Assembly (NCBI GenBank): GCA_002786025.1
Contig: NHNW01000052.1
Span: 124,001-188,000, forward strand
Direction: 5' to 3'
DNA: 64,000 bases
Source of the DNA: Zasmidium citrigriseum
Lineage: Eukaryota; Ascomycota; Dothideomycetes; Mycosphaerellales; Mycosphaerellaceae
The translations under genes were made by a program, and so were the position numbers. The notes beneath the pieces are model-generated. The model did no database searches. It had not been told where the DNA came from and saw nothing but the letters and a program-made list of their open reading frames with translations. Below are positions 21,274 to 33,746 of the stretch, one piece after another (position 1 is the stretch's first letter; each line of letters opens with the position of its first letter).

Positions 21274-21639
21274 GCGACAAGTCACACGAAGAGAAGGTTG
21301 GGTAACGAAACGGTGATATCAGATCAACGATGCCATTCCACACAGGCTCAAATGCAAGAAGCGTGTCTATCATACAATCAGCCTTCACCCCGAAGGGAGC
21401 GTACCCAGACTTAGCGTGAGATGAGGTTTGTGACTGCTGTTGAGTTCACAACTTTCTAACTCAAGACTTGCGCTGGCGTGATCTGACAAGACCCTGGCAA
21501 GCTCAAACACCCAATGCCATGGACTATAGACCACAGTGACAATCAATCCTCCACCAGCCGTTGAAATGTGAACATAATACGAGGATGGACTAAGTGAAAA
21601 ATCCGTCCCAGTAGTGTGCATGTGACAGAGATGAAGTGA
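21274..21639. other. 3' flank of F-box gene
   Basis: About 370 bp with no supported frame or motif between the F-box stop and the repeat block. Confidence 0.4.
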
Positions 21640-22270
21640 AGTCTTCGAGGCCTCTCAATTCACATCTCGTCTTCGCGATATGTAAGCAGCCCATGCCGAC
21701 AGATCGTGCATCGAATTCACTGTCTTTCCATCTTCTTCGGGGGTCGGTGCATCCCCAAGCGAATTCCCGTGTCTTCACTTTTGCATGTGAAAGAGCGCAA
21801 CCCTTGCCGAGACTAAAGAGTATGTAGAATTGCTATCCCCATGAAATGTCGAGTGTCCAGGGCTTTGAAACATCAATCAATTTCTGCGAAGTCTCGTGGT
21901 GTTTGGAGATCGGATTGTCCACGGGAAACAGCCGCTTTGTTACTTTGGCATGTGAAAGTCGCTAAATGCTGCCAAGACCATGGACTGGCTCGGGGACGAT
22001 CGTCTGTCTGGAATTCCCTATCTCCGCGAACCGTAGAGATTCCATGCCTACGAGACATGTAACAGCGCTTCTAAACTTGACTCCTACAGGCGGGGATCGA
22101 CCCATGCACAATCGGGGATAGACCCATAGACAGAAAATTCCCGACGCCTTGATTTTGCATCTTGAAGGGTCAAACCCGCGCCAAGCCTACAGACGAGTCA
22201 AGAACATGTGAGACAACGAATCTATCCCCAAAGAAATTCGATACGTCCACGCTACGAAACAGCCCTTTCA
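21640..22270. repeat. decayed repeat block (three to four diverged copies)
   Basis: Three copies of a core resembling TTTTGCATGTGAAAG...CAAGAC lie at about 21779-21813, 21942-21978 and 22153-22187. Each is followed by related text (CTATCCCC..., then GAAACA...). A weaker fourth copy may begin near 21670. Spacing is uneven (163 and 211 bp) and identity is low with small indels. A shorter local doublet, cggggat-(c/a)-gaccca, occurs at about 22091 and 22114. The block lies between a plus-strand F-box gene and the 3' end of AFG2. Confidence 0.5.
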
Positions 22271-22274
22271 TCCC

Positions 22275-24867
22275 CTAATCCTTGTCCATCCTCGAGGAGA
22301 ACGCCTCAAACTCATCCAGCATCTCCTGCGTGATGCCCTTCTTCACCCCAGCCCTTGCGCTCGCGAAATCCGCCGCGCTCACCCGCACGTCCTCCTCACC
22401 CTTGAGCGCCTTCTTGAAGGAAGGCATTTTCGCATTCTGACATATCCTCACAATCTCAGCGCCAGAGTAGCCTTCCATATCCGCGGCCAGGTGATCGAAG
22501 TTCACATCCTTGGCGAGCGTAGCGCCGCGCGTGGTGAGCATGATGATCTCCTTGCGGGCAACTTCACCTGGCGGGCCCAGGTAAACGTGGCTATCAAACC
22601 GGCCAGGGCGAAGGAGAGCGGGGTCGAGGTGAGCGGGCTTATTCGTAGCCGCGAGAATGAAGACATCCTTGAGCGCTTCAAATCCGTCCATCTCGTTCAG
22701 GAGAGTCGTGAGCACATTCAACCCCTTAGTGCCCGCGCTATCGCGCTCAGAGCCGATAGAATCAATCTCGTCGAAGAAGATCACACACGGCGCTGCTTGT
22801 TTCGCTTTGCGGAAGACTTCCCTCACCGCGCGCTCCGACTCACCCACGTACATGCTGATCAGCTCCGCGCCCTTGATGGCGATGAAGTTCAACTTGTAAG
22901 TATTCGCCACCGCTTGCGCGGTGAGGGTCTTTGAACAACCTGGCGGGCCGTAGAGCAAGACTCCCTTGGGTGTGTTTATCCCCAACTTGAGCATTAGATC
23001 TTTGTGCTTGAGTGGCCATTCGATGGCTTCGTCGAAGCGCTCTTTGATTGAGTCGGATCCACCTATGTCGGTCCACCTGGTTTTGGGCTTCTCGGTGAAG
23101 ATTTCACGCAGGGCGGTGGGCTTGATCTCACGCAGTGCCGCCTCGAAATCGTTTACGTTGGGCTCAGGCGAGGGTTGTGCATTCGTCGCATTCCCCGATG
23201 CTGATGGAGTGACCGAGCCATCGAGTCGCCTTACGATGTCTTCGTAAGCCGGTGGGGTTGGGGAGCGAGCCATATCTCGTTCAGCACATTCGTCATCGAA
23301 CCGCTTGTAGGCATGGTAAGTAGCGTTCTTGTGCAGCAATGCGACGTCCTTGGCAGTATAGCCGTGTGTTCGCTCGGCAATCGTCGTCGATAGTGTGTTC
23401 TTCGTGAAGGCAGGCTTCCCTTGCAGCACGTTCATGATCTGCTCGCGGGCCTCAAGATTCGGGATTGGCAGCTCGATCGACACGCTGAACTGGCCAGGAC
23501 CGAACAGAGCAGTGTTGACGTTTGAGCGAGATCTGCATGATCCTACAACCATGACACGCATTCCAGGCTTCGTTGCGTTACCCAGCTCAGTTGCGATGAT
23601 ATCTGAGTAGTGTGTATCATCCGCGGGCGCCAGATGGTCGAGATTGTCGAACAGAAGTAGAGATGGCTGATCAGCGACAGCGTCTGCGAAGCATTCTCTG
23701 ATAAACTTCTTATTCGCTGATATAGTTCCACCTGGCAGGTTGGCTCGGTCGATTCGAAGCACCTTGCGAAAAGGTATCTGTGAGAGCTTGTCGAGGAGCA
23801 TAGACTTCCCGGTACCCTCATACCCGTGGATGAGGATGGGATTGTTTGGCACCTGGTGTCGTGGGCTGTTCAAGTCCTCCGCCTTTGCCAATAGCCTTCG
23901 AAGGTGACGATTGAGCGCTCTACACTCGTCAAGCAGGCCGCCGATGCCACTCACGTCCAACTGAGGTGGGGGTGGCGTCATGATCCCGTTGGGACGGCTG
24001 GCGATCGTGCTGCTGAAGGCATTGCTGGGCGGTTCTGAACCTCCATTCTGGCGGAGAACGCTCGTCTCAGGTGCTCGCTCAGGCTCCACCACGCCGTCCG
24101 GGAACGAGATCCTAGTCGCACTTTGAAAGGCGAAGAGCGATGACTCTGACGCCTCTCTGGATTCTATACTCTCGATGAAGAATCGCTTCCTGGACTTCTT
24201 CTTTCGCCCTTGGACGTCGAATGAGATGCCTGGAGCGAGGGCTTCGCAGCTTACTGTGAAACAATCAGCCTCTGAAGACAATCCCCGAATACTTTTCGCT
24301 GCTCTCGAGGTGCGATCTGCTGGCTCGGTGGCGTAGATGCTGCAACGACAGCGGAGAGCGGTGATTGCATGTGAAGGTGTGGAGTCCACGACAGTGCAAC
24401 TTACAGAACAGATCCTTGATCTTGATTTCCCAACCTCCCGCATCCATATCATTCGACGAACTGTACTCTGTAGGAGTCACATCTGTCAAGACCATGCTCT
24501 CGGCGGGGAAAATTTTAGCATCGGTCTGCGAAATGCTAACTCTTGATCCATCCTGAAAGCCGAACGCAGTCTTGAAGGTCTCTGTCATCTTTGCAGGTCT
24601 AGTCTTCGGTCGGTTGCCCATTGAGTCGGCCGCCTGCCAGGCGATTCCATAACCAGTCGTCCCATCGTCGCCAAGAATCTCGCAAGTATCACCAATCTTC
24701 AATCCAGCTTCCCGCAGACTATCCGGCAACAAGTGAACACGAAAAGCACCCTCGAGTCCTGTGGCCGGAAGTGATCGCACTACGGCGTGCTGAGTGTCGG
24801 TCATATGCATTTTCTTCTTGGCCTGAGGCTTCGGCTGAGCATGTGAAGATGAAGGATCAGAAGCCAT
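22275..24867 (-). CDS. AFG2: AFG2/Drg1-type tandem AAA+ ATPase (ribosome biogenesis)
   Basis: Exons 24867-24405 and 24253-22275 (151-nt intron, branch GGCTGATTG, acceptor CACAG) give 813 aa, close to yeast Afg2 (780). A shorter intron ending at a tandem CCAGCAG acceptor also keeps frame, but the longer one restores the N-domain block SCEALAPGISFDVQG. The N-domain holds GLKIGDTCEILGDDGTTGYG. AAA domain D1 has Walker A GTGKS (about 301-305) but Walker B reads LLLFDNLD, with Asn for the catalytic Glu. D2 has GPPGCSKT (590-597) and FFDEID (Asp649-Glu650) and looks fully active. Afg2 removes Rlp24 from cytoplasmic pre-60S particles. Confidence 0.87.
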
Positions 24868-25794
24868 CTTGAACGGCGGGCCTCGCGACGTCTTTTATCG
24901 ACGGCCAGGGGTAGACTGCACGCTGCAGGTCTCAAGCGCACGCCACGTGCGGGTACAAGCTCTGATCGAGGTGGTGCGCGATGGATGAGGAAGCTTTGCG
25001 CTTTGCTAACGTGGACGCCATGCATCCAAAAATGCCCCGCTATCCCCGTTTCAGCCCAACATAACGAGCCGCTAACCACCTGAATCAACGGCACACAGTC
25101 CGAGAAACATGGAGAGAAGCATGAAACAGTTCCAGCACCTCTGAATACTCGTTTGACCGGGTCGCTGCTTCCCAACAACTCGGTACACCGCTATCAAGTC
25201 GCGCATTCATCGTGCATACGCTTTTCGTCGCAGTTTCATCTAGATGTAAAACTCCGTACAACATTATCCTCGCACGCGACACTAGCATCTTAGCACCGCT
25301 GTCAACAGTTGAACCAAAAGCGAAAGCACCTTCCCAGACCAGCTGCGATCATCACCGTTGTACACTGTACGAGCTTTAGTCAATTGCACGGAGAGCGACT
25401 ACTTTGTTCTCGAAACCCGACATTCTGCTAGCCTGCTTGCGTACCATTCTATTCTGCCGAGCCGGTGCTGCAGCGGCAGGGAAGGAGGAGTAGGAGCAGG
25501 AGTGCATGCACGATGCGGCGTTTGTTGTCGTCGACAAGAAAAGCAACACGGGCATCCGCTTCAGACCGCCACGCCGCACTCGACGCACGTCTCGAGAGCC
25601 GTTGTCGCCGATAGGATCTCATCTCAGGAGTTCAACGACCTCTCGGTCTCGCTTCCGAATCTGATCATCCCGGTCCGCACCACGACTTCCGTCACTCACT
25701 CACTCTCGCTAAAGAGGGAACTCCCGACTTCAGCTCTTCTCCTGAACGTTCTGCCAGCACCAATCGTGAACCGGCCATCGTCTTTCATCGCCTT
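24868..25794. other. divergent upstream region AFG2 / mitochondrial protein gene
   Basis: 927 bp between two head-to-head genes. No TATA-like box stands out, and the frame 25358-25798 (+) has no coding character. Confidence 0.4.
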
Positions 25795-27105
25795 TTGATG
25801 CTGCCAGTGCGCCATTTGTCTCGGCGCACAGCGTTGTTACGATGGCTTGCAGAATTTCATCGCCCAAAGCGATGTTTCAGCGATGACCGCAAGCCACCCA
25901 GGAGATCTAAGAAACCGAAATACATTCCTGTTCAGACACGAGGATGGAAGCAGGGAGACCAGCGCAAAGAGATTCCAACAGAGGATTCCGAGGGCCCTTC
26001 TCTGGTTGAGCAGCTTTTCCCTGAAATCGCTCAGCGCAATGAAGTACAGGATACAGCCTCACGGGAGGTGCCCCGAGTGCCTCTGCCTGAAGTTACGCCA
26101 TCCCAACCAGCAACTGGCATGAATCGCCAAGAGAAATACACCCGGAACAAGTCATGGGTAGCGCAGCAACTGGAAGCAGAAATGGAGGCCGCTGGTCCTG
26201 GGACTGCCGTGCTGGTGCTGCGGAACGCAAGTCCGAATCTGGTCGAGGAAGACTTCCGACGCCTGGTCCCACAAGGTCGTCATCTCGAAGGCTGGAGACT
26301 GGAACAGGGAGACATCTTGAAAGTCATTCCTGGCCGAGATCTCGCCAATCTTGAGCAACAAAACGTGTACTACCTGCTCTTCACCTCCGCACTAAATGCC
26401 TTTACATATCAAGGCCACGTTCAGCGCATCCACACCCTGGCAGCTCTACACACGCCGAGCTCCATGACTTCTCCCATCCCGCCGCCTCCAGGGTACATGA
26501 TCGAAGGCCTGGATGCACACTCTGCCATCCAGGCTTATACTCTGGTCCCGCCCACCCAAAAGCTGGAGCTGAGACAACTCAAGCCCCCACTAGCACCCGT
26601 CATGCAAACCGTTGTACGCAATCGCGGCTGGAAAGCCATCGTCGATCGCGAGGGCAAGCTGCCGTTTGAAGCTCGACTCGCCATGGAAGGACCGCAACTA
26701 GGGCCATCCATGATTCGCCACATCTTGATGGAAGACGGACGAGCACGAGGCCTGGGCTGGAACGGAAGCGACGGCCTGCACATGGACATCACTCGTTGGA
26801 CACCAACCCATATGCCTTCGCCGATACAGAACGATGAGAGAGCCTTCACTGCCATTGCAGAACGTACCGAGGAGGACCAGATGAGGATTGATGTCAGTCG
26901 TCTGTCACAGTCTTCACAAGATCCAAAATACGCGGAGCTGAAAAGACGAACGGCGCCTGAAGTGTACATTGTGGGCTTCCATACGGAGAGAGCGGCGCAG
27001 AGCTTTGTGGCTCACTGGCATCGCCGGCCGTTGGAGATGCCTAGGCCGGAGGATGCTCCTGAGTGGGATTCGCCGCCTATTGCGAATGTGACGATGCTGT
27101 GGTGA
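25795..27105 (+). CDS. predicted mitochondrial protein, possible RNA-binding fold
   Basis: A single exon of 436 aa; a second ATG at 25798 is equally possible. The first 45 residues are basic with no acidic residues until the mid-20s (RHLSRRTALLRWLAEFHRPK), as in mitochondrial presequences. Residues about 140-225 read like an RRM: TAVLVLRNASPNLVEEDFRR, then NVYYLLFTSALNAFTYQG. A second globular part has GWKAIVDREGKLPFEARLAM, and the tail holds APEVYIVGFHTERAAQSFVA, another strand-helix unit. I do not recognise a named family. A role in mitochondrial RNA metabolism is inferred only. Confidence 0.72.
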   Translation: MMLPVRHLSRRTALLRWLAEFHRPKRCFSDDRKPPRRSKKPKYIPVQTRGWKQGDQRKEIPTEDSEGPSLVEQLFPEIAQRNEVQDTASREVPRVPLPEVTPSQPATGMNRQEKYTRNKSWVAQQLEAEMEAAGPGTAVLVLRNASPNLVEEDFRRLVPQGRHLEGWRLEQGDILKVIPGRDLANLEQQNVYYLLFTSALNAFTYQGHVQRIHTLAALHTPSSMTSPIPPPPGYMIEGLDAHSAIQAYTLVPPTQKLELRQLKPPLAPVMQTVVRNRGWKAIVDREGKLPFEARLAMEGPQLGPSMIRHILMEDGRARGLGWNGSDGLHMDITRWTPTHMPSPIQNDERAFTAIAERTEEDQMRIDVSRLSQSSQDPKYAELKRRTAPEVYIVGFHTERAAQSFVAHWHRRPLEMPRPEDAPEWDSPPIANVTMLW

Positions 27106-27513
27106 TAGGTGCGGAGTGTAATGACATATTTCACTGCTGCCCCTTTCCATATCTCTTTACTTCACTTTGACGACGTTGTTGCCATGTTTGTTCAATGACC
27201 GGGCAGTATTCCCTCACTGGATAAAGTGGTCGTCACGAGTATCTTTACTGTCTAAATATCTCTCCTTCATGTTGAATGTTTTATACGAACATCTTTGTAA
27301 TGACTCACTTCGATTGTACAGAGAGAAGCTAACATGATTTCAAACAGTGCAGCCCATTTCGCCTGTCTACCTCGATGCGGTATCCAGAGCAAGCTGTTAT
27401 TGCATCGTATCCATCCTGCGCCGTTCTCTACTCAAACCACTTGTTCTTTGGACCGTGTCTCTGGCCTCACTTGCCCGATTCTGGGTGCTTCCGCGGAGCC
27501 TTGGATCATAGTC
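27106..27513. other. convergent 3' flanks
   Basis: 408 bp between two genes whose stops face each other. No hairpin or coding frame of note; it would hold both polyadenylation regions. Confidence 0.4.
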
Positions 27514-28407
27514 TCAATCCTCTTCGCTGGAAGAGACCTCTGGCTGGTCTGCTTCCTCTGTGGCCGCACCGTCTTCTGAATTGGACGACACCTCTTCGTC
27601 CGGGGTCTCTTCGCCCTCTGCAGCGGGGGTCTTGTCCTCCTGGTCCACCTTCTTGGTCACTGCTCGAATGGCCTCAAGCATCTCATGCCCGGTCACATCA
27701 CGCTCAACCTGCCGCGTCCGCCTGCCTCCGTAAAAGGAGAATCCCCACTCCTCCTCGAATCCGATATCCTCGACGTCCTGACACAACTGGCAACCGTCCA
27801 CGTGCTCTCGCAATGCGTCCAAGATCTCACCCAGCGTAACGCCGCGAGAGTTGGTGACTTTGACTGCCGTGTAGTTACCTGGTTCGAAGGGGGGATACAA
27901 CTCTGGTTCCAGGCACTGAACATATCCGCCAAGACACAGGAGTTTGACGTGAACCGCCGGTGGCTGGACGTATTGCATGCGCCGCCAGGATGCATTCTCG
28001 TTGAGGAAGCCTTGGATCGGTGGCTCGGGGGTGAGGAAGATCGCTGGGATTTCGTCGTTGATGAACCAGAAGAAGGGGTTGAGGATCGGCTTGACATAGT
28101 GTCTCTCTGATGTGTCGTTATCGGTGTCGCTAGTAGACTCGTCTTTCTTCTCAACGACAGACATCCACCGCTGGTCAGCCTGCCCTCCCTTCGAGTACGC
28201 ATCTGTGCTGTCATCGTCGGAAGCGTCGATGGTGACTTTCTTGGCTCGTGGCTTCATGAACAAGACTTCTTGCATTCGTGAGGAGGGATCCGCCCAGTCT
28301 TTACAGACTCGCATGGCTGTGCGGAGGTCATCGAGAGGGAGGTGTAAGAGGATCTCGTCGCGGAGCTCGGGGATGGCCCAGACTTCTTCGCAGGCGGATT
28401 CGGCCAT
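27514..28407 (-). CDS. F-box protein (ASWR-QP subfamily) with acidic tail
   Basis: A single exon of 297 aa. The F-box is at residues 10-45: AIPELRDEILLHLPLDDLRT with MRVCKDWADPSS. A middle domain (KPILNPFFWFINDEIPAIFL) precedes ASWRRMQYVQPPAVHVKLLC, then LGEILDALREHVDGCQLC with the C-x2-C pair. Residues 250-297 are strongly acidic (EEADQPEVSSSEED). Middle and C-terminal parts follow the plan of the genes at 19500 and 20581. Candidate SCF adaptor, target unknown. Confidence 0.85.
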   Translation of the reverse strand: MAESACEEVWAIPELRDEILLHLPLDDLRTAMRVCKDWADPSSRMQEVLFMKPRAKKVTIDASDDDSTDAYSKGGQADQRWMSVVEKKDESTSDTDNDTSERHYVKPILNPFFWFINDEIPAIFLTPEPPIQGFLNENASWRRMQYVQPPAVHVKLLCLGGYVQCLEPELYPPFEPGNYTAVKVTNSRGVTLGEILDALREHVDGCQLCQDVEDIGFEEEWGFSFYGGRRTRQVERDVTGHEMLEAIRAVTKKVDQEDKTPAAEGEETPDEEVSSNSEDGAATEEADQPEVSSSEED

Positions 28408-28999
28408 GGCGGTCGTCTGCTGGTATTCGTCAATGGTAAGGTCAAAGGGCTCGTGGACGGGATGCTGACCGTGTTCTGGGGGCCTGCCTCGTTCGGATTC
28501 GAGTGGTGTGGTGGCACAAGCGGTTCAGAATGAGAGTGGCGGCAGTCGGAGGAATGTACGTCCGCACATGTCCACTTTTGCCACACTCTCTTCCGAGACC
28601 GAGCCTTATTCTCGCCTCCTCCTCGATTCGCTAGCCACCATATGATCTTCGAGCATCTCTTCGACCGCATCGCTGGCCTAGACGACCCCTCGAAGACGGA
28701 GGACGGACGTCCATCCATTGACAACGAAATCTCATGGCCCATTCCGTGGCTTCCGTCCAACGCACAACGACCGACCAGGACACGGAGATACAAGGTGCCC
28801 CATGGTCACTTGAGCAGTGATACTAGTCAAGCATTTGACTACGCCTGCAAGAACGACAGCAAATTTCTTTCCAAAGATCGTTCCTACCAGAAGAAGCCGG
28901 TAAACAAAGCCACCATGGCATGTCGACAAGGCAAGCAGGTGCTAGAACACCCTACACAGATACATTACAGCGATCATCTCCTTCGAACAGATACGAATC
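28408..28999. other. divergent upstream region
   Basis: 592 bp between an F-box gene and the gene at 29000, head to head. The frame 28642-29277 crosses into the next gene in another frame and is not credible. Confidence 0.4.
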
Positions 29000-29725
29000 A
29001 TGTTTGCTCAACATCCTACAAGACAGCCTCGTCAGAAGCGCAGATATGGAGCATCAAATCCGCATCATCCGGACTCGATATCTTTCAACCCAACTCTTCC
29101 AGTGACCAAGACCTTTTACGAGATCGAAGAAGGCTGTGGCGGTATCTTTACCTTCCCCTTAGCCAGCGGCTCGACCAATGCCATCGGCACTCTGCAACTC
29201 GACGTCTGTGTAGGCGTCTACATACCCCTGAGCGACAACAAATGCTTCGCAGCACACATCTTCGCCTCGATTGCTGACACCGACGAAGATACGACCATTG
29301 GCATCGAACGCGATCGCGTGCCAGTGGGCGATGAAGGAAAGCTGCTCACGGACAAGATCATCGAGCTCCTGGAACGAGACGTTCGAAGCCATCTGCCTCT
29401 CAACGAGGAGCTGAGCCACAGAGCCGACAGGGCGATCATTGTGTGCAAAAAGCTCAAGATCGGTGAGCACGATGCGGTAGGGCCGTACATCATTGAAGGG
29501 CTGCGGCGTTTCTTTGGTGTTAACCTCCAAATTAGCACCGGGGATGGGTTTGCAGTTGATCAGGAAACTGGGGAGAGGGACGTGCTTACGAAAAAGGATG
29601 AGTTTGGATGGGAGGTGGGTAATTCGGCTCAGGATGAGCAGAGGAAGAGTTGGAATTTGATTTCCAGGGACGGAGTGTGGTGGGAGAGGGAGGTGATTGA
29701 GGAGTATGAGTCGGAGTCTGGTTGA
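29000..29725 (+). CDS. uncharacterised fungal protein
   Basis: A single exon of 241 aa. After a basic, proline-containing N-terminus (about 35 residues), the protein looks globular: YEIEEGCGGIFTFPLASGST, then GTLQLDVCVGVYIPLSDNKC and FAAHIFASIADT, followed by a helix-rich part with ELLERDVRSHLPLNEELSHR. The ending is acidic. I do not recognise the fold or a catalytic motif. Only one start is available near the coding-like region. It may be a lineage-restricted gene. Confidence 0.65.
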   Translation: MFAQHPTRQPRQKRRYGASNPHHPDSISFNPTLPVTKTFYEIEEGCGGIFTFPLASGSTNAIGTLQLDVCVGVYIPLSDNKCFAAHIFASIADTDEDTTIGIERDRVPVGDEGKLLTDKIIELLERDVRSHLPLNEELSHRADRAIIVCKKLKIGEHDAVGPYIIEGLRRFFGVNLQISTGDGFAVDQETGERDVLTKKDEFGWEVGNSAQDEQRKSWNLISRDGVWWEREVIEEYESESG

Positions 29726-29776
29726 ATTCAGGGGTCGGCGAGGCTGGCCAGTGTATTGACGACCCAGCTTAGCCCT

Positions 29777-31625
<1,849 letters not shown>

Positions 31626-31907
31626 TTCGGCTGGGGGATGATCCAGGTTACCTGCAGAGTCAACGAAAGTGAGTTCAAGACATTTGTCTAAGGCCACTTG
31701 AAGAAAGTACGTTGATGCACTTTCCGTCGGGAAACTGCTCGGCCAAGATATTGATCCGCCGTGACAGGCATGTGGCCTATCTGCGATATCATGCGCTAGT
31801 GCGATCTTACCTAGGTAGGCATTTTGATTTTCGATGACGGCTACCGAATGAATGGAATGAAAGATTCCCGCCAGTGCTGAGGCACCAGATCCAATCACGA
31901 CCGTCTT

Positions 31908-32343
31908 GAGAATCGCTCCTTCCACCATCAAGCACTGCGATTTCTGCGGCAAGGAAGCAAGTCTGCACTGTGCCGGCAGTCACAACATTAAGCACTGCAA
32001 CACAGACTGCCAGAATGAATATTGGTATGGTTTATGACACAGTCTTAGTTCATATATCCGGACTTACTCTTTTACTGGGAAGTGGCACAAGCACCTCTGT
32101 AAGACCTTTGCCGACTTCCTCACGCCTTCAGGCCCGCATCTGCGCCGTGTCAATGTCCTGTCCCGTGATGCCAACAACCTTTACTTCGACTCGATGTCGA
32201 CATGGGTCAGAGATCCCATCGACGAGGACTACGACCCCTCGAGGACTGCAACCCGGAGCGAGACGGACCCATCACCACCGACTCAAGCACCTGCATCCCC
32301 AACGACGACGCTGTTCCCGGCATGTAGCTTGAGCGTCGAGTAA
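31908..32343 (+). pseudogene. MYND zinc-finger relic, paralog of the gene at 32672
   Basis: Frame-1 text CDFCGKEASLHCAG, then HCNTDCQNEYW matches the first exon of the intact MYND gene downstream. After a GTATGG donor-like site, HKHLCKTFADF and LRRVNVL match its second exon, and the frame continues to a TAA at 32341-32343. No ATG is in frame (a TGA lies at 31858). The best acceptor (GGGAAG at 32077-32082) joins the halves out of frame, and unspliced reading meets TGA in TTTATGA. This looks like a decayed tandem duplicate; a functional gene with an unseen 5' exon cannot be excluded. Confidence 0.55.
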
Positions 32344-32671
32344 TTAGCTACAATGACTTGCGATACTCCATGTGGGAGTGAATAGCTGTTGAAATGCAGG
32401 CTCTTCTTCCATCTGCGTGTTCGAACTTCTTCATTCACTTACCTGGGTGCGTCACATGCTTTCTCAATGGTCCGAGCTCGCGGAGTCACTCGCAGAGTCA
32501 CCCGCAGCACTACAAAAAGCTCGACCTGATTCCTCGTTCCTACACTCTTCCTACCCAGAACAAAATCGCAACTTCCATTTCTTGCGACGTTTCCAGGCAT
32601 TTCCACTCGGGACACTGGACTTTCTCCACGATTCCCCCCCCCGACAACATCTACCCGACAGCCCAGTCATC
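32344..32671. other. upstream region of the MYND gene
   Basis: 328 bp between the relic and the intact gene, with a run of nine C (32635-32643) close to the start codon. No other motif. Confidence 0.4.
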
Positions 32672-33474
32672 ATGGCTGATCACTCCTCCAACGACATCTG
32701 CGGACGCTGCGGCTCCGCTGCCACTTCCCAGTGTGCCCATTGCCACAAGATCAAGTACTGCGGCAAGGAGTGCCAGAAGAAAGACTGGTAAGGATCCCCG
32801 AATGAAGAGTAGCGTCATTGGTCTCCATACTGACTCCAGACAGGTTCTCCCACAAGCACCTCTGCAAGACCTTCGACCAGTTCGCTTCTGCCCCATCTCT
32901 TGGCCTCCGCCGAGTCATCGTCCTTCCTCAAGACTCCAAAGCCCCCTACTTCGCCTGGGTCAAGACCAAGTCCGCGAACACAGGCCATCCCCCCAAAATG
33001 GCGCGCAAGACACAGTTCTACAAGCTGAAGGCCGAGTCCGCCGCCGAAGCCGACCCACCAGGCTACGAAGTCACCGACTTCAGCGACATCTTCGGTCCCA
33101 AGCCCACAATCGACTCATATCGCAACCTCGCCTTCCGCAACATCCAGCGCCTCGACCACACCATCAACGCCGTCCAGGACCGAGCGCCGTCTCTGCACAA
33201 CCGCGAGATCAACCAATGCCTGCAGCACCTCAGCCGCGGCCAGGCTGCAAGCAAGTTGGACCGCTATGCCGCGGGCACCTACGTCCTCTTCGCGATGACC
33301 AAAGTCGACCAGTCCCGCTTCATGCGCGACGCTGACTGCTCCGACCTAACTTTGGGTGTCGAGGCTATCCTCGCGAACCCTGACACGACTGCGCTGTGGA
33401 ACCTGCCGAAGCCGGGTAAGATACCTGAGATTAGTGTGGTGCTTCCGACGAAGGAGGAGGATCCGGCATACTAG
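32672..33474 (+). CDS. MYND-type zinc-finger protein
   Basis: Exons 32672-32787 and 32844-33474 (56-nt GTAAGG...CAG intron) give 248 aa. The MYND finger spans residues 10-46: CGRCGSAATSQCAHCHKIKY, then CGKECQKKDW and HKHLC, with the full Cys/His pattern. The intron splits the conserved Trp codon. The remainder (LRRVIVLPQDSKAPYFAWVK, then DIFGPKPTIDSYRNLAFRNI) resembles a conserved region seen in small fungal MYND proteins of unknown role. MYND fingers usually bind proline-rich peptides. Its 3' end is duplicated downstream. Confidence 0.85.
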
Positions 33475-33595
33475 GGTCTCTAATGATTAATGTCTTGATG
33501 CTGGCGAAAGGAGTTACTTAATCAACTACGAGTAAAGGCAAGGGAAGGTGCTTTGTTGCAAGGACGGCAGGGATAGCTGTCTGAGTGCCATTCCA
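33361..33595 (+). repeat. direct repeat copy 1 (includes MYND gene 3' end)
   Basis: 235 bp covering the last 38 codons of the MYND gene and about 120 bp of 3' flank. Copy 2 lies 386 bp downstream with 228 of 235 identical bases and no gap. Confidence 0.95.
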
Positions 33596-33746
33596 CTGTC
33601 TCCTTTCAGACCCTTCGATAGTAAATCTGCGTCCGTGCGTTACTTTGCTGCCGCTAGCGTCCGCGGGGATTGGGCGGCTGGATTTCTTAGCGTGGTATTG
33701 AGCCAGTTCTGAGGATTGCGCGGCGGTGACTTGATTTACTGCCGAA

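Noticed and set aside
28642..29277. 211-codon frame upstream of the gene at 29000
   Set aside because: It overlaps that gene in another frame and turns Arg/Leu-rich inside it, the sign of a shadow frame.
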